From: DATKDF01 sp963752045
Lineage (GTDB): Bacteria > Acidobacteriota > Vicinamibacteria > Vicinamibacterales > SCN-69-37
Assembly: GCA_963752045.1 (NCBI GenBank)
Contig: CAVVWN010000007.1
Coordinates: 62,001-126,000, forward strand
Reading direction: 5' to 3'
DNA: 64,000 nucleotides
Of the stretch, positions 58,057-64,000 are shown piece after piece (positions within the stretch are counted from its first letter, which is position 1; each line of letters opens with the position of its first letter). The notes below the pieces were generated by a model, which saw only the letters and a program-made list of their open reading frames with translations, was not told the DNA's origin and ran no database searches. A program made the position numbers and the translations under genes.

Positions 58057-60759
58057 ATGCCCAACTTCTTTTCCCTCATCCGGTCGGCCGCCGAGCGTTT
58101 TCCCGACCGGCCGGCCATCGAGGTCATGCGGCCGGGCGGCCTCGAGACCACGACCTACGCCGAGCTCATCGACGAGGCGGCGCGTGTGTCCGGCTGGCTC
58201 GCGGGCGCCGGCATCGCGCCCGGCGACCGGGTGGCGATTCTCTCGGACAACGACGCCCGCTGGATCGCGCGCTACCTGGGCATTCTGCATCGGGGCGCCG
58301 TGGCGGTCCCGCTCGACACGGCCTACAAAGCCGGCCAGGTGCGCACCGTCATGGAGAACAGTGGCGCGCGCCTGCTCTTCACATCGGCACGCTATCTCGA
58401 CACGGCCGTGGCCGCCGGAGACACCGGTGCGTGGAGCCCGGCCCTGCTCTCCGGCGCGGCGCCAGGCGTGCCGGGACCGGACGAGGTCGCCGCCGCTACT
58501 CCAGCCGGGCCGGCCGCCGAAACCGCCGACGACGATGCCGCCGTCATCCTGTACACGTCGGGCACGACGTCCGATCCGAAGGGTGTCGTGCTGACGCACG
58601 CGAATCTCTACGCCGAGCAGCACGCGGCCTTCCAGGTCGTCGACGTCACGGCCGCCGACGCCATTCTCGGCGTGCTCCCGCTTTTTCATGCGCTCGCGCA
58701 AATGGCGAACCTGCTGCTGCCGTTGTCGGTGGGCGCACGCGTCGTCTTTCTCGAATCAATCAGCTCCACGACGCTCCTCGAAGCGCTCCAGACCCGCGGC
58801 ATCTCGATCTTCGCGTGCGTGCCGCAGTTCTTCTATCTCATCCACCAGCGGGTGACCGGCGAGATCGGACGGAAGGGGCGGCTCGCGCAGGTGCTGTTCC
58901 GCGCCGTCATCGGCGTGAACGCGTGGTTGCGCGATCATGCGGGACAGAACCCCGGGCGGCTGCTCTTCTCGAGGGTACACAGGACGCTCGGACCGAAGAT
59001 GCGCATCCTCGTGACGGGTGGCTCCCGGTTCGACCCGGCCATCGGCCGGGACCTCTACGGGCTCGGCTTCACGCTGCTCAACGCCTACGGCCTCACCGAG
59101 ACGTCCGGCGGCGCCACCATCGTCCGGCCCGGGGATCGGTTCACGACGTCGGTCGGCCAGCCTTTTCCGGGCGTCGAGGTGCGGATCGATCAGGGGGCCG
59201 GGTCTCGAGACCCGGCCCCCTCGGATGGCGAAGTCCTGATTCGCGGGCCGATCGTGATGCGCGAGTATTTCAGGCGGGCCGACGCCACGGCCGCTTCGCT
59301 CGCCGACGGCTGGCTGCGCACGGGCGACCTCGGCCGGCTGGACAGACAGGGCCGGCTTTACATCACGGGCCGGCTCAAGGAGGTCATTGTCCTTGCGTCG
59401 GGCAAGAATCTGTACCCGGAGGAGATCGAGGCCCACTATCGTCAGGCCCCGGTCGTGAAGGAACTGTGCATCCTGGGAATGTCGAAGCCCGGCGAACCGT
59501 CGGCCGAGCGGCTCCATGGCGTGATCGTGCCGGACGAAGACGTGTTGCGCACGCGCGGCGTCGTCAACGTGCGCGAGCTCGTCCGGTTCGAGCTCGAGGG
59601 CCTCTCGGTGCAACTGCCGCCGCACAAGCGCATGCTCAGCTTCGACATCTGGCTCGAGCCTCTGCCTCGCACGACGACCGGCAAGATCAAGCGGCATGAA
59701 GTGGAGCGGCTCGTCGGCGAGCGCGCGAGCGCGCCCGCGACGGAGGAGCGGGCCGTCACCGATGCCGAGCGCGCCTGGCTGGAATCGCCGGCACATGCCG
59801 GCCTCACCGGGCTCATCGCCTCGAGGCTCGAGCGCCCGTCGGTCCGTCCGGACGACAACCTCGAGCTCGACCTCGGCCTCGACTCGATGGAACGCGTGGA
59901 GCTACTCGCGACGCTCGAGCGGCGTCAGGCGACGCGGGTCCAGGCCGAGATACGCGCCACCATCTTCACCGTTCGAAACCTGGTGGATGCCGTGCTCAGC
60001 GCGCCGCCGGCCGGCGGCGCCGCCTCGGTCGACGAGGAGGAATCCGGCCTGGCCTGGGACGCGGTCCTCGCCGAGCCGCCTGACCCCGCGCTCGTGGCGA
60101 ACCTGCGCAAACCGAAACTGGTTCGCGCGGCCGTGCTCTTCGTCCTCGTCCGGCTCGCGGTCCTCCCGGCGTGGCTTCTGCTCGGCTTCAGAGCCCGCGG
60201 CGGAGAGCACGTGCCGCGCCGCGGCGCGTGCATCATCAGCCCGAACCACCAGACGTACGTGGATGCGTTCCTTCTGGCCGCGCGGTTGCCCTTCGGCGTG
60301 TTTCGACGCGTCTTTCTCGTCGGGGCGTCAGAGTACTTCGAAACACCGCTGATGGCCTGGCTTGCGCGCGCGGTCAACATCGTCCCCGTGGACCCGAATG
60401 CCAATCTGGTGACCGCGATGCGGGCCGGCGCCGCCGGGCTGCGGCTTGGCAAGGTGCTGATTCTCTTCCCCGAAGGCGAGCGGTCCATCGACGGCGAGCT
60501 CAAGACGTTCCGGAAGGGCGCGGCCATCCTCGCCTCGCATCTCGACGTCCCGATTGTGCCGGTCGCCTTCGACGGCCTCTTCCCGATCTGGCCGAGAGGA
60601 CTGCCGCTCAACTGGCGAATGCTGCTGCCTGGCGCGACCCGAATCCGGATGGAGTTCAGCGCGCCGCTCACCGTCGCGCGCGGCGCGTATGCCGAGGGCA
60701 CGGCGGCCCTTCGCGCCGCCGTCGAACGCATGTTCTCCGCGATGCGCGCCCGCGCCTGA
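58057..60759 (+). CDS. AMP-dependent acyl ligase / acyl carrier / acyltransferase fusion
   Basis: 900 residues in three parts. Residues 1-565: adenylating enzyme with the P-loop YTSGTTSDPKG, NAYGLTETSGG and GWLRTGDLGRLDRQGRLYI. Residues about 585-660: acyl carrier-like domain with the phosphopantetheine serine in LGLDSMERVELL. Residues about 680-900: a PlsC-type acyltransferase with NHQTYVDAF (an H-x4-D motif) and LFPEGERSIDG. The chain could activate a fatty acid, load it on the carrier and transfer it to a lysophospholipid, like Aas but with its own carrier. Membrane helix near 700 (AAVLFVLVRLAVLPAWLLLG). A 28-bp palindrome is embedded in the ligase part (59193-59220). It is divergent from the peroxiredoxin gene. 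Confidence 0.88.
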   Translation: MPNFFSLIRSAAERFPDRPAIEVMRPGGLETTTYAELIDEAARVSGWLAGAGIAPGDRVAILSDNDARWIARYLGILHRGAVAVPLDTAYKAGQVRTVMENSGARLLFTSARYLDTAVAAGDTGAWSPALLSGAAPGVPGPDEVAAATPAGPAAETADDDAAVILYTSGTTSDPKGVVLTHANLYAEQHAAFQVVDVTAADAILGVLPLFHALAQMANLLLPLSVGARVVFLESISSTTLLEALQTRGISIFACVPQFFYLIHQRVTGEIGRKGRLAQVLFRAVIGVNAWLRDHAGQNPGRLLFSRVHRTLGPKMRILVTGGSRFDPAIGRDLYGLGFTLLNAYGLTETSGGATIVRPGDRFTTSVGQPFPGVEVRIDQGAGSRDPAPSDGEVLIRGPIVMREYFRRADATAASLADGWLRTGDLGRLDRQGRLYITGRLKEVIVLASGKNLYPEEIEAHYRQAPVVKELCILGMSKPGEPSAERLHGVIVPDEDVLRTRGVVNVRELVRFELEGLSVQLPPHKRMLSFDIWLEPLPRTTTGKIKRHEVERLVGERASAPATEERAVTDAERAWLESPAHAGLTGLIASRLERPSVRPDDNLELDLGLDSMERVELLATLERRQATRVQAEIRATIFTVRNLVDAVLSAPPAGGAASVDEEESGLAWDAVLAEPPDPALVANLRKPKLVRAAVLFVLVRLAVLPAWLLLGFRARGGEHVPRRGACIISPNHQTYVDAFLLAARLPFGVFRRVFLVGASEYFETPLMAWLARAVNIVPVDPNANLVTAMRAGAAGLRLGKVLILFPEGERSIDGELKTFRKGAAILASHLDVPIVPVAFDGLFPIWPRGLPLNWRMLLPGATRIRMEFSAPLTVARGAYAEGTAALRAAVERMFSAMRARA
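59193..59220. repeat. 28-bp perfect palindrome inside the acyl ligase gene
   Basis: A perfect palindrome with no unpaired base, centred on GGGTCTCGAGACCC and with outer arms GGGGGCC/GGCCCCC. It codes for GAGSRDPAP between VEVRIDQ and SDGEVLIRGP, at a surface loop near the end of the large N-domain. The inner GGGTCTC matches the inner part of the hairpin inserted in the kinase gene. Confidence 0.85.
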
Positions 60760-60877
60760 CGGGCGGACCGGCGTCGACGAAACGGCTGACTCGAGAATCG
60801 CCCTGACCCTCGGGCCCGAGTCGTGTTAGAAGGAGGGGGTCGCCGGCCCGTGCCGCGGGCCTTCCTGGAGGTTTCCC

Positions 60878-62290
60878 TTGTCCGAACCGAGCATGTTCGA
60901 CTTCGTCAACCAGCACGTGGACCGCGCCGTGGCCGACAGCGACTACGCGCCCGGACTGCTCGAGGCCATCAAAGCGTGCAACAGCGTCTACCGGCTTCGC
61001 TTCCCGTTCCGCCATCCGGACGGCAAGCTCGAGGTCATCACGGCGTTTCGCGTCGAGCACAGCCACCACCGGCTGCCCACGAAGGGCGGCATCCGCTACG
61101 CGCCGTTCGTGGACCAGGAAGAAGTGAAGGCCCTCGCCGCGCTCATGACCTACAAGTGCGCCATCGTCGACGTGCCGTTCGGCGGCGCGAAGGGCGCGGT
61201 CCAGATCGACCCGAAGCAGTACACGGTGACGCAGCTCGAGCGCATCACGAGGCGGTATGCGTACGAGCTCATCAAGAAGAACTTCATCGGCCCCGGCGTG
61301 GACGTCCCGGCTCCCGACTACGGAACGGGCGAACGCGAGATGGCCTGGATCGCGGACACGTACCTCACGATGACGCCGACGGCGCTCGACGGATCGGCCT
61401 GCGTCACCGGCAAGCCCGTCACCCAGGGCGGCGTGCGCGGCCGGACGGCGGCCACCGGCCGCGGCCTCTTCTATGCCGTGCGCGAGGCGTGCGCCAACGT
61501 CGAGGACATGAAGGCGCTCGGTCTCGAAACCGGCATCGCCGGCAAGCGCGTCGTCGTGCAGGGGCTCGGCAACGTCGGCTACCACATCGCAAAGTTCCTG
61601 TACGAAGCCGGCGCGACCATCGTCGCGATCGCCGAATACGAAGGCGCGGTGAGCAATCCGAAGGGCCTCGACCCGCATGCCGTGTTCACCCATCGGCGCG
61701 AGACGGGATCGCTCCTGAATTTCGCCGGCGCCGAGAACCTCTCGAGCGGAGGCGCCGCGCTCGAGCTCGACTGCGAAATTCTGGTGCCGGCCGCCATCGA
61801 GAACGTGATCACCGAGTACAACGCGGCCAACGTCAAGGCCAGGATCATCCTCGAAGGCGCCAATGGCCCGACGACGCCGGGGGCCGAGCAGATCCTGCAG
61901 GAGCGCCCCATCCTCATCATCCCTGACGTATACGCCAACGCCGGCGGCGTGACGGTCTCCTACTTCGAATGGCTGAAGAACCTCTCACACGTGCGGTTTG
62001 GCCGCATGGAAAAACGGCTGGAAGAGCGTGACGAAGCCGGCTTCGTGCGCGCCCTCGAGAAACTCACCGGCAAGGTGCTGACCGAAGCCGAACGCAAGGA
62101 CCTCGTCCACGGCTCGGACGAAGCCGACATCGTCGATTCCGGGCTCGAGGAGACGATGGTGGTGGCCTACAACGAGATTCGCGAGAAGCTCAAGACGAAC
62201 CGCTCGCTCAAGACCATGCGGAGCGCCGCGTTCCGCGTGGCCATCGACAAGATCGCGCGGTCCTACATGGAACTGGGCGTGTTCCCGTAA
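60878..62290 (+). CDS. Glu/Leu/Phe/Val dehydrogenase family protein (glutamate dehydrogenase-like)
   Basis: 470 residues from TTG 60878, with GGAGG seven bases upstream; no ATG is better placed. N-terminal substrate domain: PTKGGIRYAPFVDQEEVKALAALMTYKCAIVDVPFGGAKGAV, with the catalytic lysine and the conserved aspartate in DVPAPDYGTGEREMAWIADTY. C-terminal Rossmann domain: VVVQGLGNVGYHIAKFLYEAG and ILEGANGPTTPGAEQIL, with DVYANAGGVTVSYFEW. It deaminates glutamate with NAD(P). The length and the motifs fit the hexameric type. Confidence 0.92.
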   Translation: MSEPSMFDFVNQHVDRAVADSDYAPGLLEAIKACNSVYRLRFPFRHPDGKLEVITAFRVEHSHHRLPTKGGIRYAPFVDQEEVKALAALMTYKCAIVDVPFGGAKGAVQIDPKQYTVTQLERITRRYAYELIKKNFIGPGVDVPAPDYGTGEREMAWIADTYLTMTPTALDGSACVTGKPVTQGGVRGRTAATGRGLFYAVREACANVEDMKALGLETGIAGKRVVVQGLGNVGYHIAKFLYEAGATIVAIAEYEGAVSNPKGLDPHAVFTHRRETGSLLNFAGAENLSSGGAALELDCEILVPAAIENVITEYNAANVKARIILEGANGPTTPGAEQILQERPILIIPDVYANAGGVTVSYFEWLKNLSHVRFGRMEKRLEERDEAGFVRALEKLTGKVLTEAERKDLVHGSDEADIVDSGLEETMVVAYNEIREKLKTNRSLKTMRSAAFRVAIDKIARSYMELGVFP

Positions 62291-62308
62291 GGCGCCTGCC
62301 GCTGCGGC

Positions 62309-62506
62309 TCAGGCCTTGTGATCTTCGAGGGTGTGACGGGCGGTGATCTGCGCCCGGCGACGGCGGCGCGCGAGCTCCGCGTACACGTCCCTCCGCAGGA
62401 GCCGCAGGTCCGGGCGCCTGGGCGCGCGCGAGCGCTCCGCGATCGGCTGCAACTGGTCGTCGAGCAACTCCAACTGTCGGGCGGCTGTTCCGTCAAAACG
62501 GTTCAT
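62309..62506 (-). CDS. small basic protein, unknown function
   Basis: 65 residues from ATG 62506 with AGGAG nine bases upstream. Sequence is helical and arginine-rich (RQLELLDDQLQPIAERSR; RRDVYAELARRRRRAQI). No family recognised. The good ribosome site and placement between two plus-strand genes support it; the composition is that of a short DNA- or RNA-associated protein. Remaining bases (62507-62651) show nothing. Confidence 0.5.
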   Translation of the reverse strand: MNRFDGTAARQLELLDDQLQPIAERSRAPRRPDLRLLRRDVYAELARRRRRAQITARHTLEDHKA

Positions 62507-62651
62507 GGCACCTCTCCTCTCCCTGGGAGGCTACCGGGGAGCCGTGACAGGGCGGGTCACAACCCGAAAAACGCCCTGTAAAATGTGACGCCGGCCGAAG
62601 CCAGGTAGTTTCAGGGGAAAAAGGGCGTGAAGGGCCAGGGATCCTCAGGGA

Positions 62652-63359
62652 ATGGCACAAAAACACCACGAAGTCTCGCGTTTGGAAGGGTTTAGCGACA
62701 CCGTGTTCGGTTTCGCCCTCACCCTCCTCGTCGTGTCTCTCGAGGTCCCGACGAGCTTCGAGGCGCTCCGGGCCCAAATGGAGGGCTTCCTCGGATTTGC
62801 CCTGATGTTCGCGATGGTGTGCTGGATTTGGTACGAGCACAACTGGTTTTTCCGCCGGACCGGGCTGCAGGATCCCTGGACCGTGTTCCTCAACTCGGTG
62901 CTGCTCTTCGTGGTGCTGTTCTACGTGTACCCGATGAAGTTTCTCACCGGCGCCCTGATGTTCGAGTTCTTCGGCCTGGGCGGTCCGGGAACGCCACGGA
63001 TCGGCAGCGCCGGACACGGGACCACGCTGATGCTGCTCTACAACGCCGGCGTCGTGCTCATCTTCGGCACCTTCCTCCTGCTCTACCGTCACGCCACGCG
63101 CCGGCGCGCGAACGTCGCGCTTTCTCCGTCCGAAGAGCTGCAGTTCGACTTCGGCCGACGGAGCCACATCATCAGCCTGTCGATCGGATTGCTGTCGATG
63201 GCGGTCGCGCTCGGGCTGCCGTCGCTCCCGGGTCTTGCCGGCTTCGTCTACTTCCTGATGGGACCGCTTCACGGGTGGAACGGCTATCAGGCTGGCAAGG
63301 CCCGGGCGGCGCTCGCCTCCGGCGCAGGCACCGAGACAGGCTCCAATGCGCAACGCTGA
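62652..63359 (+). CDS. TMEM175/DUF1211-like potassium channel
   Basis: 235 residues with six hydrophobic helices. Helix 1 carries RLEGFSDTVFGFALTLLVVSLEVP, the R-x3-FSD signature of the TMEM175 family, whose bacterial members are potassium-selective. Other helices: GFALMFAMVCWIWYEHNWFF, VFLNSVLLFVVLFYVYPMKF. Unlike most bacterial TMEM175, it is slightly longer with a basic loop between helices 4 and 5. Its end overlaps the WYL regulator by 14 bases, so the two are translationally coupled. Confidence 0.85.
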   Translation: MAQKHHEVSRLEGFSDTVFGFALTLLVVSLEVPTSFEALRAQMEGFLGFALMFAMVCWIWYEHNWFFRRTGLQDPWTVFLNSVLLFVVLFYVYPMKFLTGALMFEFFGLGGPGTPRIGSAGHGTTLMLLYNAGVVLIFGTFLLLYRHATRRRANVALSPSEELQFDFGRRSHIISLSIGLLSMAVALGLPSLPGLAGFVYFLMGPLHGWNGYQAGKARAALASGAGTETGSNAQR

Positions 63360-64000
63360 GGTCATTCGCCAGTGGCAGATCCTGCGGGAGATCGAGACGC
63401 ACAGGACGGGCGTCACGATCCACGAGCTTGCGGCGCTCACCGGCGTCAGCAGCCGGACGATTCGTCGCGATCTGCAGGCCCTCCAGGAGGCCGGCTTCGC
63501 GGTGTACGACGAGGGCGAGGAGAACGAGACCAAGCGCTGGAAGCTCGACTCGCAGGCCTTTCGCACCGTGCAGGAGGGCCTGACGGTGGCCGACGTGGCG
63601 GCGCTCTATCTGAGCCGCTCGCTCGTCGAAGCGCTCTCCGGATGGCCGCTGGCCGACGAGCTCCGGGAGGCGTTCGCCAAGATCGAGCGCGGCCTGAATC
63701 CGCGCACGCGTGAGTTCCTCGCCAACCTCCCGGACGTCATCGCCACGAAGAAGGGGCCAAGGGCCGCGCCCGGGTCGGCCGGCCTGGTGGACGTGACGCG
63801 GCGCCTGCTCGACGCCATTCGCGACCGCCGGCCCGTCACCATGCGGTACTTCTCGGCCACGAGCAACCGGGCCAAGACATACGCCGTGCACCCGTACAAG
63901 CTGGCGCTCGCCCACGGCGGCGTGTATCTGGTGGCGTGGGTCCCGGCCTACGACGAGTTCCGCACCTTTGCCGCCTCGCGCGTCCAGCAGCTTTCGGTGA
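63346..64000 (+). CDS. HTH-WYL transcriptional regulator (partial, runs off the window)
   Basis: 218 residues visible from ATG 63346; the frame is open to the window end. N-terminal DeoR-like winged helix: RQWQILREIETHRTGVTIHE ... GVSSRTIRRDLQALQEAGF. Then a linker and the start of the WYL domain (VTMRYFSATSNRAKTYAVHPYKLALAHGGVYLVAW), which has a three-strand Sm-like fold that may sense nucleic acid or a small ligand. It overlaps the TMEM175-like gene's end and probably controls it or a later gene. The stop lies beyond the window. Confidence 0.85.
   Translation, partial: MRNAEVIRQWQILREIETHRTGVTIHELAALTGVSSRTIRRDLQALQEAGFAVYDEGEENETKRWKLDSQAFRTVQEGLTVADVAALYLSRSLVEALSGWPLADELREAFAKIERGLNPRTREFLANLPDVIATKKGPRAAPGSAGLVDVTRRLLDAIRDRRPVTMRYFSATSNRAKTYAVHPYKLALAHGGVYLVAWVPAYDEFRTFAASRVQQLSV

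Overview
The window is high-GC DNA, densely coded on both strands, with no rRNA, phage, CRISPR or recognisable transposase. Gene content points to a Gram-negative soil-type bacterium, most likely an Acidobacteriota (Vicinamibacteria-like) genome: an eukaryotic-like Ser/Thr kinase fused to a PD40 propeller, a winged-helix/TPR CadC-type regulator, many secreted peptidases and hydrolases, an MtrB/DmsE porin-cytochrome pair and abundant short palindromic repeats. The taxonomic call is inference.

Layout. 1-5661: a TamB-like protein fused to an Omp85 (TamA/BamA-like) barrel, broken by three +1 frameshifts. 5693-7183: potassium channel and two small membrane proteins. 7188-12042: secreted proteins and a CadC-like regulator, with inverted arrays of an 8-bp repeat. 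12203-16914: B12-binding radical SAM enzyme and a frameshifted PD40 kinase, separated and flanked by 120-bp palindromic elements. 16928-25794: MFS transporter, three proline-directed peptidases (S9, CocE/PepX-like, M24) and a sulfatase. 26068-38929: secreted sugar-binding-like proteins, dienelactone hydrolase, amidohydrolase, membrane glycosyltransferase, glycine-rich protein, GH43, FadL-like porin, RidA and AmpG-like transporter. 39026-41657: an accessory strip with hairpin repeats, a nucleotidyltransferase pair, gene remnants and three tRNAs (Lys-CTT, Arg-CCG, Arg-TCG). 41679-45604: a radical SAM/ferredoxin/persulfide-dioxygenase-rhodanese cassette bracketed by heptamer repeats, then truA. 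46131-56176: the respiratory block. 56121-58006: selenoprotein peroxiredoxin, PdxH and LOG-family operon. 58057-64000: AMP-ligase/ACP/acyltransferase fusion, Glu-type dehydrogenase, TMEM175-like channel and the start of a WYL regulator.

The most coherent system is 46131-56176. A cytochrome c, Rieske protein, cytochrome b and octaheme cytochrome form one operon (quinol oxidation). A decaheme DmsE-type cytochrome and an MtrB/PioB outer-membrane porin form a second operon, which starts from a near-consensus sigma-54 promoter directly downstream of an NtrC-type activator gene and ends in a strong intrinsic terminator. A PAS histidine kinase and a lone receiver protein sit at the far edge. I read this as a regulated route for electrons from the quinone pool across the outer membrane.

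The most striking single gene is the peroxiredoxin at 57482-58006. It has an in-frame TGA exactly where the catalytic cysteine belongs, followed by a hairpin that meets the usual bacterial SECIS geometry, so it is probably a selenoprotein. The second theme is repeats: a family of palindromes sharing GGGGACGGGTCT occurs as full 120-bp elements between genes and as a short version inserted in frame in a kinase gene; a related palindrome lies inside an acyl-CoA ligase gene. Five frameshifts in otherwise intact genes all have the same +1 sense and more probably reflect sequence error than decay.
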